In this document: in pieces, positions 9,020 to 17,590 of the stretch | Layout: the number at the start of each line of letters is the position of its first letter | Position numbering within the stretch: the stretch's first letter is position 1 | Translations under genes and position numbers: made by a program | The notes under the pieces: model-generated | The model's database searches: none | Seen by the model: the letters and a program-made list of their open reading frames with translations, nothing else | Told to the model about the DNA's origin: nothing | From: G963704535 sp963704535 | GTDB taxonomy: Bacteria > Chloroflexota > Chloroflexia > Chloroflexales > Roseiflexaceae | Assembly: GCA_963704535.1 (NCBI GenBank) | Contig: OY969916.1 | Coordinates: forward strand, 7,502,001 to 7,566,000 | Length of the DNA: 64,000 nucleotides | Direction: 5' to 3'

Positions 9020-10306
9020 AGATCTCCTCCGTGTTTGATCGTCAAAGGCGGAGCCGTCCGCACCCGGTCGCCGCCGCCGGCTCCAAAGCGCGATCAGCAT
9101 CCCCAGGGTCTGGCCGGCAAGCCAGCCGGCCCCGATGCCGACCAGACCGGCGACAAGGCCCAACCCGATACTGAGCGCCAGGCAGAGCAGCGTGACCGCG
9201 CCGGCGACCCAGATCACGCCCCGGATGTGCTGGTGGACGCGGTGATAGACAATGGTGAAGGTGTTGATGGTGTACGGGAAACTCGATGCCACCAGGCACA
9301 GGAACAGCGGCCCTCCCGACGCGCTATAGTCCTTTCCAAAGACACGCAGCATCAGCGGGGCACCCAGCGCGACCATGGCGGCGAGCGGAACCAGGGCGGC
9401 CATCGTTCGCCACATCGTTCGCCAGAACGTGCGGTCGCTGACGTCGGCGTGGTTGGCGGCCCGCGCGAACGTCGACGTCGAGACGGCGGCAGGCACAATC
9501 AGCAGAATGTTCGCGACCATCCAACTGATGTAGAACTGGGCGTTGGCGCCGGCGCCCAGCAGCGCGATGATGATCAGCGGGTAGACCAGCGTGGGCATGC
9601 TCCATAGCAGCGCGGCGAAATGGTTGCCCAGCGTATAGCCGAGCCGGGCACGCAGCAGCCGCCAGTTGAACGCCGGGCGCGCGCGGTAGCCCGGCACGGC
9701 ACGCGGCGCCAGCGCCAGCAGCGCCAGGGCCGAGGTCGCCAGCGCCGCCGCGCCGACCGCCAGCAGCAGGCCGGCGGCACCGAAGAAGCGCCCAACCGTG
9801 AGCACCAGCGCCAGCCGGATCACATTGGCGGCCAGGTTGCGGGCAAACGAGAACGCGGCGCTTTGAAAGGCCACGAACAGCGAGTCCAGCAGTTGCCCCA
9901 GCGCAAACGCCACCGTGGCGACGGCGAACAGCGCCAGCAGGGATGGCCGCGCCAGCTCCCCCAGCTCCGGCGACCAGAGCGGGATGCCCAGCGAGAACAG
10001 GAAGGTCAGGCCGAGGGTGCAGATGGCTGTGGCCGCCAGCGCCGAGTTGACGAAGCTGTCGCGCTTGGCGCCCAGTGTAGGCGCGAAGCGGATCAGTGCC
10101 GTGCCTAGCCCCAACTCGCCGAATGTCGTCAGCAGGTTCAGCGCCGAGATATAGGCCGCCCCCAACCCGACCTGGGCTTGGGTATAGCTGCGCGCCGCCA
10201 CCAGCCAGAACAGGAACCCGAAGCATGATCCCGCGATGGTGTTGCCGATCAGAAAGGCGCTATTGGTCAGCAGCGATCGGTTGAGGCTTTTTGGATGCTT
10301 GGTCAT
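9020..10306 (-). CDS. Polysaccharide flippase (Wzx/MATE-like)
   Basis: About 429 residues with 12 or more predicted membrane segments, beginning SLLTNSAFLIGNTIAGSCFG and containing the GLGAAYISALNLLTTFGELGLGTAL region typical of lipid-linked oligosaccharide flippases (MOP superfamily). The start at 10306 overlaps the upstream gene's stop by ATGA. There is no stop codon before the CPBP gene: the frame runs through FDDQTRRRS into its ATG. A TGA exists in another frame just before that point, so one lost base could hide the real stop. It would move undecaprenyl-linked sugar units assembled by the neighbouring transferases across the membrane. Confidence 0.8.
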
Positions 10307-12984
10307 GATCGGGCCTTGACCCAAAAATACAGCGATCGGTAGGGAACCTGCGAGCCACCCTTGTACAGCGCCAGGTCGTACCGCTGCGCCCGGCGCTCAC
10401 GCGGCGGGAGGTGGATCGGGAGCCGGGCGCTTTCGCCGGGCCGCAGGGTGCCCAGGTCGAGCACCTGGAGCAGCTTGCCCTCAGTCGTCACCCGCACCTC
10501 AAACGACTCGGCCGCGCCCTCGCTGCTGGCCACCGCCAGCGTCAGCCCGAGTTCCTCGCCGGCCGCGACCCGCCGCTGCCACGGCAGCGGCTCGGCCGCG
10601 CCGACGATCGAGAACTCGGTGTAGCTCTCTTTTCGTGCCTGGGCCACTGCCGGGACGACAGCCAGGAACAGCAGGAAGACGCAGACCGCGCCGATCGCCG
10701 GGAGCGCGCCGCGCTTGCCGAAGCGAATAGACACCGGCGGGAACGCCACCTGGAGCGCCGGCCAGAAGCAGGCCATGAACAGGGCACTCAACACACCGGC
10801 GGCGGTCATGACCGAGAGAAAGGTCACGCCGAACGGCAAGTAGCTCAGGGCCAGCGCGATCAGCCCGATCAGCGCGATGCCTAGCCCGCTACCTACCGAC
10901 AGGTGCCATAGCGACCGCTCGCCGGGGAACAGCCAGATCGCCAGCAGGAACCCCGGCAGGAACACCCACAACACGGTCGGGATCGCGATCATAGATGTGA
11001 GCACCGGCGATAGCAGTAGGGCATCATGGAGCTGGGCAGCTTGCCGATCAGGCGCATCGGGAGGTGGCAAACTTCGCGTGCCTTCGCGTGTCTTCGCGGA
11101 ATTCGCAAAAGGTCTATCCAGGCGCTGGTCGCCGACGCGCTCAAGCCACTGGAGGTCGCCGCTATCGTAGAACTGCGCGATCTGCGGCCGCTCACGCTCG
11201 ATCTCGGCAGCGAAGCCGGCCATTAGCGAGTAGCCGAAGTAGGGCGTGTCGAAATATCCGGCGCGGATGGGGAAGATGCCGTCGAACGAGTCCAGCCGGG
11301 CTTCCTTCCAATAGCCGGCCTGCTCGCCGCCCGGCGCATACTGGAGATAGTTCCAGAGCCAGCTATCGGTCCTGATGGTGATCTCGCGGCTGCGCAGCAG
11401 CTCCTCGATCATCACCAGTCCGGCGTGCTGCGAGGCGCTGAGATCGCTCTGGTAGCTGATATTGCCGCTGTACAGTGGGTTGTCCTTGTTGACCTGGTTG
11501 TTGGTCAGCCCGCTGAAAAAATAGGCCACCAGCGCCACGACCGCCAGGCTGCGGCCCCAACGGCTTTCGCGCCGGAACAGGTTCATGAAGGTCGAGGAGG
11601 CCGGGAAGACCAGCAGTAGGCACCCGAACAGGAACCAGCGGTCGGGCACGACCGGCTTGAGGGCAATCAACTGCACGGTGTAGCCGAAGCCCACGAATGC
11701 CAGTCCCAGGAGGCCGGTATACAGGTTGATCCGCTCGGTTCGCAGCCGGATCTGTCGCATTAGCTCGATCCCAGTCAGAGCCAGCAGGCCATAGAAGTTT
11801 AGCTCGTCGAGCACCGTCGCCAGCGGGCTGCGGTAGCCCTTGGCCACCTGCACCGTCAGCTCGCCCTCGCGGAAGATCGCGTTGGTCAAGTCGCGGATCG
11901 TGCGGGCGAAGATGAACTCGCCAAAATAGATCCACTGCGTCAGCACCACGACCACCACGAAGAGCGTCAGGGTGATTAGCGAGCGCTGGTTGAGCGCGCC
12001 CCGCCCGCCGATGACAAAGGTCTCCAGCACCCAGAACCCCAGGAACAGGAGCACTGCGGTCGCGGCGACGACGGGGTGGAAGAACGGGATCACCGCCGAG
12101 AGCAGCAGCAAGGCCGCGATCTCCCTGACGCCGGCCTGCTTGTCCAGGCGCCGCAGTAGGATGACCACGATCAGGCAGTAGAACAGCGCCGCCATGGTCA
12201 TGGCGATCACCGCCGTGGTCCAGTAGATGAACCACTTGCAGCCGACCAGCAGCAGGACCAGGACCAGGCTCTGTGACGAGGAGAAGAACTTGCCCGCCAG
12301 CGAGTACAGCAGCAGGATGCAGGACAGCGCGACCAGCACATTCACAAACCGCGCGATGTCGTCGGCGCCGACGCCGGTCAGCCCGGATAGGATCGCCAGC
12401 AGCGCCGGGTAGAGCGGGTAGTCGCGGTAGGCGTCCGATACCGCCAGGACGGTGCCGCCATCCCAGATGACCGCCGCGTTGTGCAGGTGGGTCCAGGTAT
12501 CGCCGCCGTTGTAGGGGAACACGGTCACGCGCGCGATCACGATCGTGGCCGCCAGGATCAGCGCCTGCACCAGCAGAAAGCGCTTTTTGCCGAACCACAG
12601 CTCCTGGGCCAGGATCAGGCCGGGGAGCAGCGCCAGCACCGCGAACACCCACACCGGCCTGTGCAGCGAGTTGGCCGACACCCCGATCACGATCAGGCCG
12701 GCGACGGCGGCGATGCCGACCATCGCGACCGAGGCTGCCTCGGAGAGCGCCGCGCTCGGCCAGGCGATGCCGGGAGCCTCGCGCGGGGTTGGCGCGGCCA
12801 GGTGCTCGCGCCGCAGCAGGTAGGCAATACATACGACCAGCACGGTGACGGGCACGCCGATCTGGGCATAGAGGCGGGTCAGCGCCAGAAGCGACGCCAG
12901 CGCGACGCCGAGCAGGATGCCGCCATAGGCCAGCAGCTTATCGTAGCTCTGCACGGCGGCGATTCGTTTGAGGTAGGTGTTCAT
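10303..12984 (-). CDS. Large polytopic membrane protein, GT-C-like, with extracytoplasmic C-terminal domain
   Basis: An 893-residue protein. The first 500 residues hold about ten membrane segments and a loop with NGGDTWTHLHN, resembling the acidic first loop of GT-C transferases or oligosaccharyl transferases. A soluble loop is followed by further membrane segments at about 640-760. The end (about 780-893) is a beta-rich domain with LRPGESARLPIHLPP, like DUF1616-type membrane proteins. The start at 12984 overlaps the preceding stop by ATGA. Around 11060-11100 a CGCGAAG-type repeat adds a short insert (FANSAKTREGTRSLPP). It probably transfers or polymerises a lipid-linked sugar; the family call is tentative. 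Confidence 0.65.
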   Translation of the reverse strand: MNTYLKRIAAVQSYDKLLAYGGILLGVALASLLALTRLYAQIGVPVTVLVVCIAYLLRREHLAAPTPREAPGIAWPSAALSEAASVAMVGIAAVAGLIVIGVSANSLHRPVWVFAVLALLPGLILAQELWFGKKRFLLVQALILAATIVIARVTVFPYNGGDTWTHLHNAAVIWDGGTVLAVSDAYRDYPLYPALLAILSGLTGVGADDIARFVNVLVALSCILLLYSLAGKFFSSSQSLVLVLLLVGCKWFIYWTTAVIAMTMAALFYCLIVVILLRRLDKQAGVREIAALLLLSAVIPFFHPVVAATAVLLFLGFWVLETFVIGGRGALNQRSLITLTLFVVVVVLTQWIYFGEFIFARTIRDLTNAIFREGELTVQVAKGYRSPLATVLDELNFYGLLALTGIELMRQIRLRTERINLYTGLLGLAFVGFGYTVQLIALKPVVPDRWFLFGCLLLVFPASSTFMNLFRRESRWGRSLAVVALVAYFFSGLTNNQVNKDNPLYSGNISYQSDLSASQHAGLVMIEELLRSREITIRTDSWLWNYLQYAPGGEQAGYWKEARLDSFDGIFPIRAGYFDTPYFGYSLMAGFAAEIERERPQIAQFYDSGDLQWLERVGDQRLDRPFANSAKTREGTRSLPPPDAPDRQAAQLHDALLLSPVLTSMIAIPTVLWVFLPGFLLAIWLFPGERSLWHLSVGSGLGIALIGLIALALSYLPFGVTFLSVMTAAGVLSALFMACFWPALQVAFPPVSIRFGKRGALPAIGAVCVFLLFLAVVPAVAQARKESYTEFSIVGAAEPLPWQRRVAAGEELGLTLAVASSEGAAESFEVRVTTEGKLLQVLDLGTLRPGESARLPIHLPPRERRAQRYDLALYKGGSQVPYRSLYFWVKARS

Positions 12985-14150
12985 GGTTCTTTCAACTCGT
13001 CCAGGATGCGCCGCCATTTCTCAGCCGACGCCGCGAGCGAATAGCGCTGCGTGACGAGTTGCTGCCCGCGCCTGGCGATCACGGCCCGGTCCGGGTGCGC
13101 CAGCGCCGACACTATCGCGTGGGCGATCGTGTTGGGGTCGCGGTCGGGAAGGATAAAGCCGGTGACGCCGTGGGTGATCACGTCGGGGATGCCGCCCACC
13201 GCCGTGGCCAGCACCGGCGTGCCGCAAGCCATGGCCTCCAGCACGGCGTTGGGCATGCCCTCCAACTCGGTCGGTAGCACCATCAGCGCGAACTCGTTCA
13301 GGCGGGCGACGACGGTATCGTCGCCCGCCCAGCCGAGCAATTCGACGTGCGATAGGCCAGGGTGGCGGATCGCGGCGGCGACCTCGTCGCGCAGCGGGCC
13401 ATCGCCGATGAGCCGGATACTGATGCCGCGCCCGTGCAGCGCGGCCGCCGCGTCGAGCAGCGCCGGCACGCCTTTCGCGGCGGCCAGCCGGCCCATGAAC
13501 CCGACCACTGGTCGGCGCTTGTTGAGCGGGGTGGTGGTGCGGTAGCGATCGGTGTCCACGTGCAGGTTGCCGAGCCGTAGCTTGCCGAGATGCGGCCAGA
13601 GCTGAATCTGATCGACCAGGCAGAGTGACTCGATCGCGCAGATGTGGGCCAGGCGGCGCGTGAGATCGCGCAGCAGCTCCATGCCGCGCACCAGCGCCCG
13701 CCCGCCGCGCCCCCGGTAGGTCTTCTGGGCGAACACGATGTCATTGCCAGGCTCGAACGAGATGGTCTTTTTCCCCAGCAGCCGCGCGCATAGCAGGATC
13801 GGCGCGTAGTAGGTGCCCTGGAAGCAGATCACCACGTCGATTCGCCTGCGGGCCTCGACCACGGCCCAGGCGGCCCGCAGCACGATCCAGAGCAGCTTGA
13901 GCACCCACAGCAGCGCCGACCAAGGCTGGGGCCGCACGGCGGCGAGGTAGTGCAGCGTCGGGATGCGGCCCTGCCGGACGATGTGCTCCGGCCGGCCGCG
14001 CAGATCGATTCGCCTATCGCCGACCACTGCGACGTGGCGGCAGATTGGGGCCAGGCAGTCGATCATTTTTTCGGCGTGTTTGTGGCTTGCGGGCGCGGCA
14101 AACGGCATCGAGAAGAAGAGCACGCCGGGTTCTTGTGATGGTCTGGTCAT
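12981..14150 (-). CDS. GT4-family glycosyltransferase
   Basis: A 389-residue GT-B fold enzyme. The C-terminal half carries the glycosyl transferases group 1 signatures: VGFMGRLAAAKGV, RLIGDGPLRDEV, and the donor-binding E-x7-E region PTELEGMPNAVLEAMACGTPV, followed by GGIPDVI. The N-terminal half is the acceptor domain. The ATG at 14150 is preceded by GAGG. Its stop overlaps the next start (ATGA at 12981-12984). It adds a sugar from a nucleotide donor to the growing glycan on the cytoplasmic side. Donor and acceptor cannot be read from sequence. Confidence 0.88.
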   Translation of the reverse strand: MTRPSQEPGVLFFSMPFAAPASHKHAEKMIDCLAPICRHVAVVGDRRIDLRGRPEHIVRQGRIPTLHYLAAVRPQPWSALLWVLKLLWIVLRAAWAVVEARRRIDVVICFQGTYYAPILLCARLLGKKTISFEPGNDIVFAQKTYRGRGGRALVRGMELLRDLTRRLAHICAIESLCLVDQIQLWPHLGKLRLGNLHVDTDRYRTTTPLNKRRPVVGFMGRLAAAKGVPALLDAAAALHGRGISIRLIGDGPLRDEVAAAIRHPGLSHVELLGWAGDDTVVARLNEFALMVLPTELEGMPNAVLEAMACGTPVLATAVGGIPDVITHGVTGFILPDRDPNTIAHAIVSALAHPDRAVIARRGQQLVTQRYSLAASAEKWRRILDELKEP

Positions 14151-14165
14151 GGCTGTGCCTCATTA

Positions 14166-14250
14166 GACAAGGTTTAGGGCGACGCCGTTCTACTTTACAA
14201 TGTGAGTGGGGAGAGACTGAAGGGGCTGCCCCCTCAAACCCCCTTTTTCC
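14166..14250 (-). repeat. Dispersed palindromic element, copy 1
   Basis: A roughly 85-base copy of the recurring element whose minus-strand core reads GGGTTTGAGGGGGCAGCCCC, then CAGTCTCTCCCCACTCACA and TGTAAAGT. It spans the gap between two operon genes and encodes the last residues of the AlkP-like protein. Confidence 0.75.
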
Positions 14251-15761
14251 TGAGCTGGCTCATCCATTGGATGCCTTTGCGGCGCCAGGATGCTGCGCCC
14301 GTCGTAGGCGGCGGCCGGGGCGACACCCATCAGGTCGAGCAGCGTCGGCGTGATGTCGAGCAGGTCGACGGTGTCGGTCGCGGGCGCGCGGGTGCTACGC
14401 ATCAGGAAGGTGCCGGTCTCGCCGCGATGGCTGCCGGGCACCAGGTTGTACGATGCCGCCCGCGTGATCAGCGGCACATCCAGCGCCCAGCCGACGCCGT
14501 AGCCGTACTCGAACTCCAGAATGATGTCGGGGTAGTTGGTGATGAATGGCCCGTCGTACAGGTCCTCGCGGCGGGCGATCATCTTGAGCAGCGGCGTGCC
14601 GTCCGGCAGGACGCAGGCGCGCCGGAGCAGTGCGATGATCTCGTCGCGCGTGGCCTCGTAGTCGCGGCCGGCCAGCGCGGCCCGGTTGACGATGATCCCG
14701 CCGTATGGGTAGGCTTTGATCCCCGACATATCCGAGGCGTAGGCAACGGTCTGGTCCCAGTTGACCGACGCCGGCCGGGTGAAGGTCTGCACGACGCGCG
14801 GGAACCGGCGCATGACGCGCCCGGCGATGCGCGCCAGCCCGTAGCGGCTGATCACGCTGACCGCCAGGCGCTTGGTCTTCTCGAACAGGTTAATGTGCGG
14901 GTTGGATTGCATGTCGCGAGCACTGAGGAACCCGCCCTGGCGCAGCACCTCGTTGACGGCCACCAGCTTGAATGGCCGCGCGCCATGTCCGTGGTCGCTC
15001 ATCACGATCACGGTGACGTCGTCATCAACTTCCGCCAGAAAGCGACCGACGATCCGGTCGTAGAGCTTGTAGGTGTCGAGGATGACGTTTTGCAGCGGGT
15101 GCCCCTCCACGAAGTTCGGGTCGTCCTGATCGTGGTAGTTCCAGAAGAAGTGGCCGGTGGCGTCCAGCGTGGACCAGTAGACGAAGAACAGGTCCCACGG
15201 GTGCTTACGCATCAGGGTCAGCGCGAAGTCGGCGTCGGCCTCGGCCAGGGAGCGCAGCCGCCCGGCGTACTCGGTCATCGCGGCGAGGCCGCGGTCGGGG
15301 AAGCCGCCCACGCCCATCAGTACCTGCGGGCAGGGGTAGTCATCCAGGATGGCGGGCGGATTGGCCTGCACGTGGACCACGCTCGACCCGCGCACGACCA
15401 TCATGCCGGGCGTCTGCCAGATCGGGTAGCCGAGGTGCGGGAAGATCGCGTGGGCGTCGTAGCCGGCCTGGCCCAATATCTCCCAGAAGGTCTTGCCGCG
15501 CAAGATCTCGTTGTCGCTGCCGACGTTGAGGATCTGGTAGGATTTCTCCAGCGGGTCGACGAAGCGCACGATGCCGTGCTGGGCCGGGTTCATGCCGGTG
15601 ACGATGGTGGCCCAGGCGGTGTCGGAGTCGGGCGGGAAGGTCGAGCGCAGCCGCAGGGCCGCGCCGCGCCGGCGCAGCGCGGTCAGGTTGGGCAGGTGTT
15701 CGGCGAAGCGCTCCAGTAGGGAGCAGTCGAGCGCGTCGATGCCAAGCAGCAGGACTTTCAT
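14190..15761 (-). CDS. Alkaline-phosphatase-superfamily hydrolase (nucleotide pyrophosphatase type)
   Basis: A 523-residue protein of the type I phosphodiesterase/AlkP group. Metal- and phosphate-site motifs are visible: LLLGIDALD at the N-terminus, DSDTAWATIVTGMNPAQHG (candidate nucleophile Thr/Ser region), FFVYWSTLDATGHFFW, and VIVMSDHGHGARP. The start at 15761 overlaps the kinase stop (ATGA). It likely removes or adds phosphate-linked groups on the glycan or its lipid carrier. The last residues (from about KGGLRGQPLQSLP) are read from the dispersed palindromic element, so the native C-terminus has been replaced or extended. Confidence 0.82.
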   Translation of the reverse strand: MKVLLLGIDALDCSLLERFAEHLPNLTALRRRGAALRLRSTFPPDSDTAWATIVTGMNPAQHGIVRFVDPLEKSYQILNVGSDNEILRGKTFWEILGQAGYDAHAIFPHLGYPIWQTPGMMVVRGSSVVHVQANPPAILDDYPCPQVLMGVGGFPDRGLAAMTEYAGRLRSLAEADADFALTLMRKHPWDLFFVYWSTLDATGHFFWNYHDQDDPNFVEGHPLQNVILDTYKLYDRIVGRFLAEVDDDVTVIVMSDHGHGARPFKLVAVNEVLRQGGFLSARDMQSNPHINLFEKTKRLAVSVISRYGLARIAGRVMRRFPRVVQTFTRPASVNWDQTVAYASDMSGIKAYPYGGIIVNRAALAGRDYEATRDEIIALLRRACVLPDGTPLLKMIARREDLYDGPFITNYPDIILEFEYGYGVGWALDVPLITRAASYNLVPGSHRGETGTFLMRSTRAPATDTVDLLDITPTLLDLMGVAPAAAYDGRSILAPQRHPMDEPAQEKGGLRGQPLQSLPTHIVK

Positions 15762-16435
15762 CGGGCGACTCCTTGCGCGTCGGGGGCACGACGGGCGACG
15801 ACTGCGGCCACAAGCTGCTGGGCCAGCGCATCGGGTGGGCGCTGGCCGTCGAACTGGGCGACCTCGGGCCGGTCGCGCAGGCGGGCGTACCAGCCGCGGC
15901 GCTCGCGCAGGTAGTCGATATGCGGCACGTCGTCCTTGCGGGCGAAGGCGACCTCCTCCGGCACGTCGATCAGGATCGTCAGCAGCGGCGCGGGCAGCGC
16001 CCGCAACCCCAGCGCGATTGCGCGGGCCGTCTGCGCGGGCGAGTAGCCCAGGTGGACGGTCAGGTCGCTGATCACGGTGTCGTAGATATAGCGGTCGGAC
16101 ACGACGATCCGTCGCGTGAAGAGGTGCGGGAGTAGTTTGAGCCAGATTTGGATGTAGTAGTCGATCAGAATCGTGATGGTGTAGATCGCGGCCAGCAGCG
16201 GGCTGCGCATGGTCCGCTTTTTGTCGGCGGTATAGCCGGCATAGTCGCGCCACTGGTCCTTGCTGCGTAGCAGGGCCGCGCGGCCGAGGGCCATCAGGGC
16301 ACGCGAGAGCACCGGGTAGGTCCGGCCGTAGATGTAGACCGCCGGGAGGCCGCGCCGGTTCAGGGCGGCGGCGGTGTTGCGGGCCAGCGTGGTCTTGCCG
16401 GTCCCGTCGATGCCGGTGATGCAGACGAGCTTCAT
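15758..16435 (-). CDS. Thymidylate-kinase-like P-loop kinase
   Basis: A 225-residue protein with an N-terminal Walker A (ITGIDGTGKTTLAR, about 6-19), a DRY motif (VVSDRYIYDTV, about 110) and an ILIDVPEEVAFAR lid-region segment, as in the dTMP kinase family. Start 16435 is chosen because it overlaps the previous stop by ATGA, giving a better N-terminus than the upstream ATG at 16444. Its place among glycosyltransferases and its divergence from housekeeping Tmk suggest a sugar, lipid or polyprenol phosphate kinase rather than dTMP synthesis. This is inference from context. Confidence 0.7.
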   Translation of the reverse strand: MKLVCITGIDGTGKTTLARNTAAALNRRGLPAVYIYGRTYPVLSRALMALGRAALLRSKDQWRDYAGYTADKKRTMRSPLLAAIYTITILIDYYIQIWLKLLPHLFTRRIVVSDRYIYDTVISDLTVHLGYSPAQTARAIALGLRALPAPLLTILIDVPEEVAFARKDDVPHIDYLRERRGWYARLRDRPEVAQFDGQRPPDALAQQLVAAVVARRAPDAQGVAR

Positions 16436-17437
16436 GCGGCGCATATCCCTTCGTAGTAGGTTTCGAGCCGTTCGGTGACTGCCTGCCAGGAGAGCGTCAG
16501 CACTTGCTCGCGGGTGCCGCAGTTCCCGGCATACGCCAGCGCTACGCCGAGCAGGTTGGGGATATCGTCGGCGTTGTCGATAAAGATCAGCCCATTGCCG
16601 GGCGTGAAGGCATGGGTCAGGCCGACAAAGCGGGTGGTGAGCACCGGCAGGTTGCAGGCCATCGCCTCCAGCACCGAGAGCGGCATGGTGATGCTGTCGC
16701 CCGGCTGGGTCGGGAAGACGTAGCAGTCGGCCAGCATATATAGCTCCTCGATCTGCGGCTGGTAGCCCTTGAGAATCCGCAGCCCAGCGCCTTCAAGCTG
16801 CTCGATAAAGGACTCGTTGGTGCCCATATACAGGCTGCCTGCGACCACGACCTGGATCTGCTTGGCCAGCAGCGGGTAGAGCGCCGGCAGGTTGCGGGCC
16901 TCGTGCAGGTGGCCCACATGGAGGACCACCGGCCGGCACGGGTCGAGGCCGTAGCGCACCCGCAACTCATGCTTGAGCTGCGGGCTGGCCGGGCGGAAGC
17001 GCTCGGTATCGACGCCGTTGGGCAACTGCATCACCGGGCAGTCAAGCCGCTTGAACAGCGCCTCGGCCGCGCTGCTCTGTACCAGCGTCAGGTCGGGGCG
17101 GGCGGCCCGCAGCAGCAGCTGCTGCCTCAGGCTGATCGCCCCGCCTGCGAAGTAGCGCTCGGCCCCCAGCGCCGAGACGACGGTGCGAACGTGCGGCCAG
17201 TAGCGCCGCATCAGCCTGGTGAGAATGAGAACTCTCGTCGGTCGGCTGGGCGATCGTGTGGATGATCTGCGGCCTCGACTTGGCGAACGTGCGCCAGAAG
17301 GCCGGTGTGGCGACTCGCTTGGCGTTGAGCCGCACGACCGTATGGTGCCGCTCCAGGCATTTCGCCAGGTAGTGGCTGGTATTTTTGTAGCCCTCATCCA
17401 GGTGCTCCGAGAAGTCACCGATCATACAGATGTTCAT
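16432..17437 (-). CDS. GT4-family glycosyltransferase, frameshifted
   Basis: The start MNICMIGDFSEHLDEGYKNT (17437) and the C-terminal two thirds are in different frames. The first ends near AQPTDES and the second resumes at VLILTRLMRRYWPHV, with the switch near 17235. The combined length (1006 bases) fits one inserted base and a protein of about 334 residues. Motifs: QLPNGVDTERF, VVLHVGHLHEARN, and the donor region PTQPGDSITMPLSVLEAMACNLPV. The stop at 16432 overlaps the kinase start. Probably functional in the organism, with the shift a sequencing artefact. Confidence 0.75.
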
Positions 17438-17462
17438 TTTCGCCCCTATTACGAATGACAAG

Positions 17463-17590
17463 ATGAAGGAAATTGAGAATTGAGAATTGAGAATTGAGAA
17501 TGGACGATTGACAACGCACGACAGGCAATTGACCATCTCGCTTCACGTTTCACGTTTCACGCTTCACGCTTCACGCTTCACGCTTCACGT
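17463..17590. repeat. Heptamer arrays AATTGAG and TTCACGY
   Basis: AATTGAG is repeated about five times at 17469-17500 and TTCACGC/TTCACGT about seven times at 17540-17590. The second array overlaps the C-terminus (NVKREA) of the neighbouring glycosyltransferase on the minus strand. Confidence 0.85.

Noticed and set aside
14202..15719. Long plus-strand frame over the AlkP-like gene
   Set aside because: The minus strand encodes a clear AlkP-superfamily protein; high GC leaves the reverse frame open by chance.
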